From: an uncultured Pseudomonadota bacterium
Lineage (GTDB): Bacteria > Pseudomonadota > Gammaproteobacteria > Steroidobacterales > Steroidobacteraceae
Reading direction: 5' to 3'
DNA length: 64,000 nt
Assembly: GCA_946479515.1 (NCBI GenBank)
Contig: CAMLGF010000012.1
Coordinates: 16,313-80,312, forward strand
Part shown: positions 56,466-64,000 of the stretch, piece after piece
Position numbering within the stretch: the first letter of the stretch is position 1
Layout: each line of letters starts with the position of its first letter
Translations under genes and position numbers: made by a program
Notes under the pieces: generated by a model
What the model saw: only the letters and a program-made list of their open reading frames with translations
The model's database searches: none
Told to the model about the DNA's origin: nothing

Positions 56466-58352
56466 ATGAATACCCCCAATCCCCCGTCCAAAGAGACGCT
56501 AGGCTTCCAGGCCGAAGTTCGTGAGCTGCTCAAGCTCATGATCCATTCCTTGTACAGCCACCGGGAGATCTTCCTGCGTGAGCTCATCTCCAATGCCTCC
56601 GATGCCAACGACAAGTTGCGCTTCGAAGCCTTGTCGAAACCCGAATTCCTGGCGGGCGATACCGAGCTCGCCATCTGGGTCGAAGCCGATGCGGCCAGGA
56701 AGACCCTGACCATCCGCGACAACGGCATCGGCATGAGTCGCGAGGAGGCCATTTCGCACCTGGGCACGATCGCGCGCTCGGGCACGGCCGAGTTCTTCAA
56801 GAAACTCTCCGGCGACCAGCAGAAGGATTCGCAGCTCATCGGCCAGTTCGGCGTGGGCTTCTATTCCGCCTTCATCGTCGCCGACCGGGTAGAGGTGCTC
56901 TCCCGCCGCGCCGGATCGTCTCCGGCCGAGGGTGTGCATTGGGAATCGGCTGCCGACGGCCAGTTCACGGTGGAAACCGTGCCACTCGAGAAGCGCGGCA
57001 CCACCATCGTGTTGCATCTCAAGGACGAGGCGAAGGAATTCCTCGACAGCTGGCGACTGCGTTCGCTGGTGCGCCGTTATTCGGACCACATCGCCTTCCC
57101 GGTGCGCATGCCGAAAGAAGGCGAAGCCTCGCTGGAGTACGAGGCGGTCAACCGGGGCACGGCGCTCTGGACCCGGCCGAAGAGCGACATCAAGGACGAG
57201 GAGTACGTCGAATTCTTCAAGAGCCTGTCGCATGGCACGGGCGAGCCGCTGAGCTGGTCGCACAATCGCGTCGAGGGCAAGCGCGACTACACCAGCCTCA
57301 TTTACATCCCGGCGACCGCACCGTATGACCTGTGGCAGCGCGACGGCGCACGGGGTCTCAAGCTGTACGTGCGCCGCGTCTTCATCATGGACGACGCCGA
57401 GCAGTTCCTGCCGCTGTACCTGCGCTTCGTCAGGGGAGTGCTGGATTCTGCCGACCTGCCGCTCAACGTCTCGCGTGAGCTGCTGCAGTCCGACAGCGAA
57501 GTGGACGCCATGCGCGCCGCGCTGACCAAGCGCGTGCTCGACATGCTGGCCAAACTGGCCAAGGACGAGCCCGAGAAGTTCCGCACGTTCTGGAAGGAAT
57601 TCGGCGCGGTGCTCAAGGAGGGCCTGGCCGAGGACTTCGCGAACCGGGACAGGATCCTGCCGCTGCTGCGTTTCGCGACCACGCAAGGCGAGGGCGACGC
57701 CGAGGACGTCTCGCTGGCCGACTACGTCGGCCGCATGCAGGCCGGCCAGGACAAGATCTACTATGTGGTGGGCGAAAGCCTGGCCGCCGCGCGCGGCCAC
57801 CCGGCGATCGAAGGGCTGCGCGCGCGCAATGTCGAGGTGCTGTTGTTAGGCCGGCGCATCGACGCGTGGGTGATGGACCATGTCCAGGAATTCGAAGGCA
57901 AGAAGCTCAAGGACGCGACGCGCGGCGACCTGGAACTGGGGGGCCTGGCCAGCAGCGCCGAGAAGGAAAAGGTCGAGAGCCAGCTCAAGGAAAGCAAGTC
58001 GCTGCTCAAGCGCGTCAAGGATGCCCTGGGCGAGCGGGTGTCCGAGGTCCGCGTGAGCGCGCGGCTCAAGGACTCGGCCGCGGTGCTGGTGGCGGGCGAG
58101 CACGACATGTCCGCGCCGCTGCGCCGCGTGCTGGAAGCGGCCGGCCAGGCAGCGCCGGCCGGCGCGCCGGTGCTCGAGCTCAACGTGGACCACCACCTGG
58201 TGAAGTATCTCGACGGCCGTCCGGATGCCGGCGAGTTCGCACAGCTGGCGCTGGTCGTCTATGAGCAGGCGTTGCTCGCGGAGGGCGCGCAACTGCCGGA
58301 TCCGGCGGCCTTCGTGCATCGACTGAATCAGCTGTGGACGAGGCTTGGCTGA
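56466..58352 (+). CDS. htpG: Molecular chaperone HtpG (Hsp90)
   Basis: A 628-residue ATP-dependent chaperone. The GHKL ATPase has [18 protein letters not shown] (usually ASDAADKLRF), [11 protein letters not shown] and [11 protein letters not shown]. The middle and C-terminal domains follow at usual positions. The length fits bacterial Hsp90. Nothing is missing. A heat-shock-like -35 box lies just upstream. Confidence 0.97.
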   Translation: MNTPNPPSKETLGFQAEVRELLKLMIHSLYSHREIFLRELISNASDANDKLRFEALSKPEFLAGDTELAIWVEADAARKTLTIRDNGIGMSREEAISHLGTIARSGTAEFFKKLSGDQQKDSQLIGQFGVGFYSAFIVADRVEVLSRRAGSSPAEGVHWESAADGQFTVETVPLEKRGTTIVLHLKDEAKEFLDSWRLRSLVRRYSDHIAFPVRMPKEGEASLEYEAVNRGTALWTRPKSDIKDEEYVEFFKSLSHGTGEPLSWSHNRVEGKRDYTSLIYIPATAPYDLWQRDGARGLKLYVRRVFIMDDAEQFLPLYLRFVRGVLDSADLPLNVSRELLQSDSEVDAMRAALTKRVLDMLAKLAKDEPEKFRTFWKEFGAVLKEGLAEDFANRDRILPLLRFATTQGEGDAEDVSLADYVGRMQAGQDKIYYVVGESLAAARGHPAIEGLRARNVEVLLLGRRIDAWVMDHVQEFEGKKLKDATRGDLELGGLASSAEKEKVESQLKESKSLLKRVKDALGERVSEVRVSARLKDSAAVLVAGEHDMSAPLRRVLEAAGQAAPAGAPVLELNVDHHLVKYLDGRPDAGEFAQLALVVYEQALLAEGAQLPDPAAFVHRLNQLWTRLG

Positions 58353-58489
58353 AGACGGCCTGCTCGGCGCGACACTGCCCGGCGGCGGCAAGGCTCCGAG
58401 GCGGTGATCGCGACGGGTGGGCACCGGCGTCTGCCGGCCTCTGCTCGTTGTCTGCAATAATGCCCGCCCCGCCATCCCGGAGTTGCGCG

Positions 58490-59008
58490 ATGCAGATCCG
58501 ATCGTCGTTCATTGCTTTCGCGTCCGCGCTGCTGCTCGGCGCCTGCAGCAGGCAGGAACCGCCCACCGCGCCAGCGCCCGCAACCGAATCCACCCCCGAA
58601 TCCGCGGCCGCCGCCGCGGGCGACACGGCCCCGGCCACCACACCCGAGACAGGAGCAACCGTCATGTCGATGCAGAAGACCGATCTTTCGCCCGGCAGCG
58701 GTGCGGAGATCAAGGCTGGCCAGACCGCACTGGTGCACTACACGGGGTGGCTGTACGACGCCGCGGCGCCCGAGAACAAGGGCATGAAGTTCGACAGCTC
58801 TGTGGATCGCAACGAGCCCTTCGAATTCCCGGTGGGCGCGGGCATGGTCATCAAGGGCTGGGATGAGGGCGTGGTCGGCATGAAGGTGGGCGGCAAGCGC
58901 CGCCTCGTGATTCCGCCGGACATGGGCTACGGCTCGCGCGGCGCGGGTGGCGTGATTCCGCCCGGGGCCACGCTGGTGTTCGACGTCGAGCTCGTCGAGA
59001 TCCGATGA
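58490..59008 (+). CDS. FKBP-type peptidyl-prolyl isomerase lipoprotein
   Basis: A 172-residue periplasmic lipoprotein. Lipobox LLGAC near residue 18. A Thr/Pro/Ala linker (about 20-55) leads to the FKBP domain (about 65-172), with [44 protein letters not shown] and [22 protein letters not shown]. All are typical of FkpA-like enzymes. It overlaps the next gene by four bases (ATGA), so the two are coupled. Confidence 0.93.
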   Translation: MQIRSSFIAFASALLLGACSRQEPPTAPAPATESTPESAAAAAGDTAPATTPETGATVMSMQKTDLSPGSGAEIKAGQTALVHYTGWLYDAAAPENKGMKFDSSVDRNEPFEFPVGAGMVIKGWDEGVVGMKVGGKRRLVIPPDMGYGSRGAGGVIPPGATLVFDVELVEIR

Positions 59009-60306
59009 CTATCGGGGCGCGAAGCGCGGCGCGGCTGGTCGTCACGTTGGCGCTGGCAGCGTTCGCGTTCGCGGCACCGGCTGCCACGCTGATCCATGCT
59101 GGTCGCGTGATCGATGGCGTGACGGACAACGTCAGGGTCAACCAGACCGTGGTGGTCGACGCCGGCAGGATCACGGCCATCGAGAGCGGCTTTCGCGCGC
59201 CCGGTACCGGCGACCGGGTCATCGACCTCCGCAATGGCACGCTGTTGCCCGGCCTGTTCGACATGCACGTGCATCTCACCAGCGAGTACAGCAGGCATTC
59301 GGAGATTGACGATTACAAGCTGAACGAGGCCGACGTGGCCATCGACGCCGTGGTCTACGCCGATCGCACCTTGTTAGCCGGCTTCACCACCGTGCGCGAC
59401 CTGGGCGACGAGTACCGTGCATCGATTGCGCTGCGCAATGCGATCAATGGCGGCAAGGTGCCGGGGCCGCGCATCGTCGCGGCCGGCAAGGCCATCGCCA
59501 CCACCGGCGGCCATGCGGACCCCACCAACGGCTGGGCGCGCAAGTTTCCCGCCGATCCCGGGCCGGCGGATGGTGTCATCAACGGCATCGAAGATGCGCG
59601 CAAGGCCGTGCGCCAGCGCTACAAGGAAGGCTCGGACACCATCAAGATCACGGCCACTGGCGGCGTGCTGTCCATCGCCAAGAACGGCTTGAATCCGCAG
59701 TTCACCGAGGAGGAGATCCGCGCCGTGGTCGCGACCGCGCGCGACTACGGATTCAAGGTGGCGGCGCATGCGCATGGCGCCGAGGGCATCAAGCGCGCCA
59801 TTCGCGGCGGCGTGGACAGCATCGAGCACGGCACCTTCATGGACGACGAGGGCATCCGGCTCATGAAGGAGCACGGCACGTTCTACGTGCCGACGATCAG
59901 CGCCGGCAACTGGGTGTATGAAATGGCTCAGGACCCTGCCTTCTTCCCGGCGGTGGTCCGGCCCAAGGCGCTGGCCGTGGGGCCGCAGATCAAGGGCACG
60001 TTCAGCAAGGCCTACAAGGCCGGCGTGAAGATCCTGTTCGGCACCGACACCGGCGTCGGCAAGCACGGCGACAATGCGAAGGAGTTCAGGCTCATGGTCG
60101 AAGGCGGCATGCCGCCAATGGAGACCCTCAAGGTCGCGACCAGCGTGCCCGCGAAATTCCTTGGGCTCGACGCCGAGGTGGGCAGCATCGCGGTCGGCAA
60201 GCTCGGCGAGCTGGTCGGCGTGCCGGGTAATCCGCTGGACGACATCACCGCCATGGAGCGCGTGGTGTTCGTCATGAAGGACGACACGGTCTACAAGGCG
60301 CCGTGA
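59005..60306 (+). CDS. Exported amidohydrolase (imidazolonepropionase/Xaa-Pro dipeptidase-like)
   Basis: A 433-residue exported metal hydrolase. Signal peptide about 1-26. MHVHL gives the first two metal His, IKITATGG the bridging carboxylated Lys, HAHGAEGI and SIEHGT the next His, and FGTDTGVG the final Asp. The closing segment [19 protein letters not shown] is a family mark. Dipeptides, including prolyl dipeptides, are possible substrates. It is coupled to the FKBP gene by four bases and to the following hydrolase by one base. Confidence 0.9.
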   Translation: MTIGARSAARLVVTLALAAFAFAAPAATLIHAGRVIDGVTDNVRVNQTVVVDAGRITAIESGFRAPGTGDRVIDLRNGTLLPGLFDMHVHLTSEYSRHSEIDDYKLNEADVAIDAVVYADRTLLAGFTTVRDLGDEYRASIALRNAINGGKVPGPRIVAAGKAIATTGGHADPTNGWARKFPADPGPADGVINGIEDARKAVRQRYKEGSDTIKITATGGVLSIAKNGLNPQFTEEEIRAVVATARDYGFKVAAHAHGAEGIKRAIRGGVDSIEHGTFMDDEGIRLMKEHGTFYVPTISAGNWVYEMAQDPAFFPAVVRPKALAVGPQIKGTFSKAYKAGVKILFGTDTGVGKHGDNAKEFRLMVEGGMPPMETLKVATSVPAKFLGLDAEVGSIAVGKLGELVGVPGNPLDDITAMERVVFVMKDDTVYKAP

Positions 60307-60926
60307 TGCGGCGGGAAGTGCTGACGCTGGCCGGTCCGAGTGGCCAGATCGAAACACGCCTCGAGCTGCCCGAAGGCACCGGCATGCCCGCCTTTTTCGG
60401 CGTGGCCTGTCATCCCCATTCCCTCAAGGGCGGCACCATGGACAACAAGGTGACGCACACGCTGGCGCGCGCCATGGTCGAGTGCGGCGCTCCGGCGTTT
60501 CGCTTCAATTTCCGCGGCGTCGGAGCGAGCGCCGGCGCCTTCGATCAGGGCCGGGGCGAGGTCGACGACCTGGTCGCGGTGGTGGCCGAAGGGCGGCGGC
60601 GGTTTCCCGGTGCGGCTCTGTGGTTAGGGGGGTTCTCGTTCGGCGCCTTCGTGGCGTTGCGCGCGGCACCGCGCCTCGCACCGGAACGGCTCATCGCCAT
60701 CTCGCCGCCGGTGGAGGGCTACGAGCTCGGTGAGGTCGCGAGCCCCGACTGCGACTGGCTGCTGGTGCAGGGCGATGCGGATGACGTGGTGCCGCCCGAG
60801 GCCGTGCTGTCCTGGGCCGCGAGGCAGCCGCATCCGCCGCGCCTGCAGGTGCTCGCGGGCGCCGGCCATTTCTTTCACGGACGGCTGCACGAGCTCAAAC
60901 CGCTGCTCAAGGAATTCCTGGGCTGA
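60306..60926 (+). CDS. Small alpha/beta hydrolase
   Basis: A 206-residue cytoplasmic hydrolase. The nucleophile is in GGFSFGAF, the acid in QGDADDVVPP and the His in AGAGHFFHG. CHPHSLKGGTMDNKV near the start is common to a family of uncharacterised bacterial hydrolases. The ATG overlaps the previous stop (TGATG). Esterase activity is likely. The substrate is not known. A strong terminator follows. Confidence 0.88.
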   Translation: MRREVLTLAGPSGQIETRLELPEGTGMPAFFGVACHPHSLKGGTMDNKVTHTLARAMVECGAPAFRFNFRGVGASAGAFDQGRGEVDDLVAVVAEGRRRFPGAALWLGGFSFGAFVALRAAPRLAPERLIAISPPVEGYELGEVASPDCDWLLVQGDADDVVPPEAVLSWAARQPHPPRLQVLAGAGHFFHGRLHELKPLLKEFLG

Positions 60927-60978
60927 CGTTGCTGCCCGCGAACCGGCCGCGGCGCGGCTCGCGGCTCCCGTAAACGCA

Positions 60979-61010
60979 AAAGCCCCGGCACCGGCAGGTG
61001 CAGGGGCTTT
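60979..61010. terminator. Bidirectional intrinsic terminator between a hydrolase gene and hup
   Basis: A 14-base-pair stem with one mismatch (AAAGCCCCGGCACC, loop GGCA, and its partner), flanked by A-run and T-run. It can stop both converging transcripts. Confidence 0.88.
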
Positions 61011-61055
61011 CACGAAGCTTCGCGCGTCGTGGCAAGCGCGAGGCGGGCGCTCAGT

Positions 61056-61367
61056 TCAATTCACGAAGGCCTTGAGGCTCTTCAGAGGCAGCACGCGGAC
61101 CTTCTTGGAAGCCGGCTTCGCCTTGAACACCATCTTTTCCTTCGTGAACGGGTTGATCCCCTCGCGCGCCTTCGTGGCGGGCTTCTTCACGACCTTCATC
61201 TTGAGCAGGCCGGGCAGCGTGAACAGGCCGCCGCTGCGCAGGCTCTTCTTGATCTGGCCGTTGAGCGACTCGAACACCGCGGCGACCTGCTTGCGGGACA
61301 GGTCAGCGTCCTTGCAGATCTGAGCCACGATTTCCGACTTCGTCGGTGCGCCACCTTTCTTTGCCAT
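61056..61367 (-). CDS. hup: HU-family DNA-binding protein
   Basis: A 103-residue histone-like protein. KSEIVAQICKDADLSRKQVAAVFES, the GGLFTLPGLLKMKVVKKPA arm region and FTKEKMVFKAKPASKKV match HU/IHF proteins. GAGGAG lies eight bases before the ATG, which is used in preference to the longer upstream frame. The basic arm is intact. The length is slightly above the usual 90 residues. A single copy here could be a main nucleoid protein. Confidence 0.93.
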   Translation of the reverse strand: MAKKGGAPTKSEIVAQICKDADLSRKQVAAVFESLNGQIKKSLRSGGLFTLPGLLKMKVVKKPATKAREGINPFTKEKMVFKAKPASKKVRVLPLKSLKAFVN

Positions 61368-61429
61368 TACTCGACTCCTCAGTAAAAGAGCAGCGGAAAA
61401 AATGTTCAGCTGCGAGTGATTCGGCGCGC

Positions 61430-61457
61430 AACATATCACACGCACATCGCTGCGCAA
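61430..61457 (-). promoter_or_regulatory. Sigma-70 promoter of the HU gene
   Basis: Minus strand TTGCGC, 16-base spacer, TATGTT, with the extended -10 TGA in front. The transcript would begin near 61423, about 56 bases before the HU start. Confidence 0.6.
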
Positions 61458-61660
61458 GCATTTTTCGCGCCGCGCCTGCGCGCAAATGCCTTGTTTTCTA
61501 GGCCCGCGCGCACACCTCGTCTGCGTCGCCCGATCGCGTCGAGGAAAAAAATTGTGCGCGTCCTGTATGAATCTTCGCCAATCGCGCGTCGCCAATGCGC
61601 ACCGAATGCGTGCCGCACGCCTGCGATGCGACGTCGCAACTGTCTCTTAAGTGTTTGTTA

Positions 61661-62197
61661 CTAAGCGAGATGCAACAGGCGAAGCAGCACGCCGAGCGCG
61701 AGCAGCGCCCAGAGCGCCGACAGGTCGAGCGCGCCGATCGGCGGAATCAGCCTGCGAAATGGCCGAAGCACCGGCTCGCAGACCGTGGCGAGCAGCGCCA
61801 TCGCGGGGTTGTAGCCCGCGGGCACCACCCAGCTCAGCAGCGCATAGATGAAGATGGCGCCCATGAAGAACACGATGAACGCTCGCACCAGCATGAGCGC
61901 CGTGGCCACGAGCCACGAGATCGGGTCCAGCAGCGCGCCGTGCAGGATGAACGTCAGTACGCCAACCGTGATCGCCGCCACCAGGACGATGGCCAGCACC
62001 GAGGCACTATCCACCTTGCCGACCGGCGGAAAGACCTTGCGCAGCGGCATGATGATGGGATTGGTCACGATCAGCACCGCGTGAGCCAGCGGATTGCGGA
62101 AGTCCGCCCGCGTGAGCTGCATGACGAAACGCAGGATGAGTACGTACAGATACAGCGACAGCAGCGTGTCGGCGAGGAAATGCAGTGCGCTGGTCAT
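61661..62197 (-). CDS. yggT: YggT family membrane protein
   Basis: A 178-residue inner-membrane protein made of two YggT repeats. The motif NPIIMPLRKVFPPVGKVDSA occurs in the first and CEPVLRPFRRLIPPIGALDLSA in the second. Four to six hydrophobic helices are visible. The exact role is unclear, though links to osmotic tolerance and the cell wall are known. Its ATG overlaps the proC stop by four bases, as in many gammaproteobacteria. Confidence 0.93.
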   Translation of the reverse strand: MTSALHFLADTLLSLYLYVLILRFVMQLTRADFRNPLAHAVLIVTNPIIMPLRKVFPPVGKVDSASVLAIVLVAAITVGVLTFILHGALLDPISWLVATALMLVRAFIVFFMGAIFIYALLSWVVPAGYNPAMALLATVCEPVLRPFRRLIPPIGALDLSALWALLALGVLLRLLHLA

Positions 62198-63027
62198 TTG
62201 CGGCTCTTGTCTCCGAATGCCTGGGCCATCTCGCGGCCACGATCCGCCGCGGCATTCACGGCGGCGGCGACGATACCACGCAAGTTGGCCGCATCGAACG
62301 TGCGCACAGCGGCTTCGGTGGTGCCGCCCTTGGACGTGACCTCCGCGCGCAGGCGCGCCAGGTCGCCGTCGCTGGCGCGGGCCATGAGGCCCGATCCATA
62401 CAGCGTCTGGATGCTGAGTTCCAGGGCGCTGGCGCGATCGAGGCCGAGATTGACGGCGGCGTCCGTCATGAGCTCGGTCAGCAGGAAGAAGTAGGCAGGG
62501 CCGCTGCCGGACAGTGCCGTGACGACATTGATCTGGTCCTCCTCGCTCACCCAGACCGTGGTTCCGACCGCGCCGAGTACCTGCGCGGCCAGCGTGCGGC
62601 GCTCGGCCGGCAAGGTCGCGGCCGCGTACATGGCCGTCGCTCCGGCGCTGTTCAATGCCGGCCGGTTGGGCATGGCACGAACCACGTCGACGCCCGGGCC
62701 ACACCAGTTCGCAATATCGGCGACGCAGATGCCGGCGGCGATGGACAGCACCAGCGGCGGCCGTTGCGCGAACACATCGGCCAGCGGCTGCACCGTCCCG
62801 GCCATGTCCTGGGGCTTGACGGCCAGCACCACCACGTCGGCACCCTGCACGGCTTCGCGATTGTCCGCCGTGACGTGTACGCCCAGTTCATCCGCGAGCC
62901 GGATGCGCCGGGCCTGATGCGCCTCGCCCACGCTGATCTTCTGCGCGGGCAGGCCGCGTGCGATGAGTCCGCGGATCAGGGCGCCGCCCATGTTGCCGCC
63001 GCCGATGAATGCTGCCGTGATGTCCAT
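62194..63027 (-). CDS. proC: Pyrroline-5-carboxylate reductase
   Basis: A 277-residue enzyme making proline from pyrroline-5-carboxylate with NADPH. FIGGGNMGGAL is the cofactor site, SGSGPAYFF the dimer/active motif, and TSKGGTTEAAVRTFD the C-terminal signature. All are intact. It is the middle gene of the conserved yggS-proC-yggT operon. A 10-base gap separates it from yggS. Confidence 0.96.
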   Translation of the reverse strand: MDITAAFIGGGNMGGALIRGLIARGLPAQKISVGEAHQARRIRLADELGVHVTADNREAVQGADVVVLAVKPQDMAGTVQPLADVFAQRPPLVLSIAAGICVADIANWCGPGVDVVRAMPNRPALNSAGATAMYAAATLPAERRTLAAQVLGAVGTTVWVSEEDQINVVTALSGSGPAYFFLLTELMTDAAVNLGLDRASALELSIQTLYGSGLMARASDGDLARLRAEVTSKGGTTEAAVRTFDAANLRGIVAAAVNAAADRGREMAQAFGDKSRK

Positions 63028-63038
63028 GAAGCGTGATT

Positions 63039-63770
63039 CTATTTGTTACGGGGTCCGAAGATGGCCGTGCCGATGCGCACGAGAGTCGCGCCTTCGGCTA
63101 TCGCGGCCGGAAAATCCGCGCTGGTGCCCATGGACAGCGTATCCAGTCCCAGGCCCTGTTCGTGCCCGGCGCCTTTTTCATTCAAATAGTCGAAGACCTG
63201 CCGCGCTTCGCGGAACCATCGGCGCTGGCGTTCGACGTCCGTCTCGGCTGGCGGCATGCACATGATCCCGCGCAGCGCCAGACCGGGCAGGCCGCGCACC
63301 GCCCGGGCCAGTGCCGGCATCTCCACGGCCGACACGCCGCCCTTGGACTCTTCGCCTCCGACATTGAGCTGCAGGCAGACATTGAGGGGCGGTGCGTGGT
63401 ACGGGCGCTGGGAGGAGAGGCGCTCGGCGATCTTCAGGCGATCCACGCTGTGCACCCATTGGAAGTGTTCGGCCACCGCGCGCGTCTTGTTAGCCTGCAA
63501 CCGGCCGATGAAATGCCAGGTGAGCTCGCGACCCGCGAGCTGCTCGATCTTGGGCAGGCTTTCCTGCAGGAAATTCTCGCCGAAATGCTCGGCACCGGCG
63601 CACGCCGCGGCGTCGATTGCTGCGGCGCTCTGACCCTTCGACACGGCCAGAAGCGTGACGGAATCGACACTTCGCCCGGCGGCCCGGCAGGCCTCGGAGA
63701 TGGCGTCCAGAGTGGCCCGGACGTTCTCAGAGTAATTCTGCGGACGGGATAACATATTGGTCACTGACAC
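63039..63770 (-). CDS. yggS: YggS-type pyridoxal phosphate homeostasis protein
   Basis: A 243-residue PLP-binding protein. The cofactor Lys is in LLAVSKGQ. The usual family patterns FGENFLQE, WHFIGRLQANK, HSVDRLKIAERL and LSMGTSADFPAAI are present. It maintains PLP levels and has no known catalytic activity. Possible starts are GTG at 63770 or 63764, or ATG at 63755; the -35 of the pilT promoter overlaps this region. Divergent from pilT. Confidence 0.94.
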   Translation of the reverse strand: MSVTNMLSRPQNYSENVRATLDAISEACRAAGRSVDSVTLLAVSKGQSAAAIDAAACAGAEHFGENFLQESLPKIEQLAGRELTWHFIGRLQANKTRAVAEHFQWVHSVDRLKIAERLSSQRPYHAPPLNVCLQLNVGGEESKGGVSAVEMPALARAVRGLPGLALRGIMCMPPAETDVERQRRWFREARQVFDYLNEKGAGHEQGLGLDTLSMGTSADFPAAIAEGATLVRIGTAIFGPRNK

Positions 63771-63783
63771 CCGGGTCTATACT
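63757..63783 (+). promoter_or_regulatory. Candidate sigma-70 promoter of pilT
   Basis: TATACT at 63778-63783 is a strong -10 box. TTGGTC at 63757-63762 is the best -35, although the spacer is only 15 bases. The transcript would begin near 63790. It overlaps the start of yggS. Confidence 0.45.
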
Positions 63784-63809
63784 CAACGGCGCTTTCCAAG
63801 GGACACCGC

Positions 63810-64000
63810 ATGGCCGTCGACGTCGCCCAGCTCCTCGCTTTCGCCGTGAAGAATAACGCCTCGGACTTGCACCTGTCCGCAGGTGTACCGCCGATGATCC
63901 GCGTCGACGGCGACATGAAGCGTATCAACATGCCCGCGCTCACCCACAAAGAGGTGCACGGCATGGTGTACGACATCATGAACGACAAGCAGCGCAAGGC
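63810..64000 (+). CDS. pilT: Type IV pilus retraction ATPase PilT, 5' part only
   Basis: The first 63 residues of PilT, continuing past the window end. VAQLLAFAVKNNASDLHLSAGVPPMIRVDGDMKRI is the well-known N-terminal PilT domain start (shown in two parts: VAQLLAFAVKNNASDLHLSA and GVPPMIRVDG). The ATPase powers pilus retraction and twitching motility. The divergent yggS-proC-yggT arrangement supports the assignment. Confidence 0.92.
   Translation, partial: MAVDVAQLLAFAVKNNASDLHLSAGVPPMIRVDGDMKRINMPALTHKEVHGMVYDIMNDKQRK

Noticed and set aside
1..64000. CRISPR arrays, tRNA and rRNA genes, insertion sequences
   Set aside because: No direct repeat series, no tRNA-like cloverleaf and no transposase frame were seen when reading the window.

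Overview
The window is about 64 kb of high-GC chromosome from a gammaproteobacterium. The right end has the order yggT-proC-yggS facing away from pilT, which is typical of Pseudomonas/Nevskiales-like genomes. The presence of htpG, an mltD-type transglycosylase, ppnN, an HU gene and many Sec, Tat and lipoprotein signals agrees with a Gram-negative host. A Steroidobacter/Nevskia-type relative is a reasonable guess, but the sequence read by eye cannot fix it. I see no rRNA, tRNA, CRISPR array, insertion sequence or prophage. Genes are densely packed, many overlap by 1-4 bases, and several use GTG or TTG starts with good ribosome sites.

Layout. 1-2.3 kb: end of a DUF3313-like gene and an M48 metalloprotease. 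2.4-8.0 kb: a nitrate/nitrite/cyanate-type ABC importer (binding protein, permease, fused double ATPase) with a near-consensus sigma-54 promoter, preceded by a PAS histidine kinase. 8.3-15.9 kb: secreted GH5 cellulase with a ricin-type lectin domain, a Trp-repeat protein, a DUF6765-like secreted protein, a membrane LytTR regulator divergent from a PQQ dehydrogenase, and a double-DTG retropepsin-like protein. 16-23 kb: aldo/keto reductase plus esterase, a PAS-PAS-GGDEF protein, an EF-hand mini-protein, a BBE-like flavoenzyme and a PhoX-like protein. 23-32.6 kb: RecQ, a GGDEF protein with a periplasmic domain, an orphan sugar-binding lipoprotein, aldo/keto reductase, a zinc-ribbon SDR, a beta-hydroxyacid dehydrogenase, an amidohydrolase and a CAP-domain protein.

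32.9-42.2 kb is the least explained stretch. It holds a three-gene operon of unknown envelope proteins (32938-35758), a BamE-like lipoprotein, a TlpA-like thioredoxin, and a two-gene unit in which a 962-residue protein of unknown function is followed 2 bases later by a two-HKD phospholipase D-family protein (37446-42169). 42.2-49.3 kb: two paralogous HDOD proteins flank an isoquinoline-1-oxidoreductase-type molybdenum enzyme pair. Then come a GFA protein, a GNAT acetyltransferase and a beta-helix (GIN-like) surface protein. 49.7-64 kb is mostly housekeeping: mltD, an L,D-transpeptidase, ppnN, a ParA-like ATPase, htpG, an FKBP lipoprotein, an amidohydrolase, a small hydrolase, HU, yggT, proC, yggS and the start of pilT.

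The main observations beyond plain annotation are: (1) the PLD-family protein with its large unknown partner; (2) a candidate ~113-nt small RNA with a perfect sigma-54 promoter, an anti-Shine-Dalgarno CUCCUCC stretch and an intrinsic terminator (49396-49508, minus strand); (3) a second candidate structured RNA of three hairpins plus a terminator after an HDOD gene (47455-47596); (4) an asymmetric fused nitrate-type ATPase with one intact and one degenerate ATP site, under its own sigma-54 promoter.
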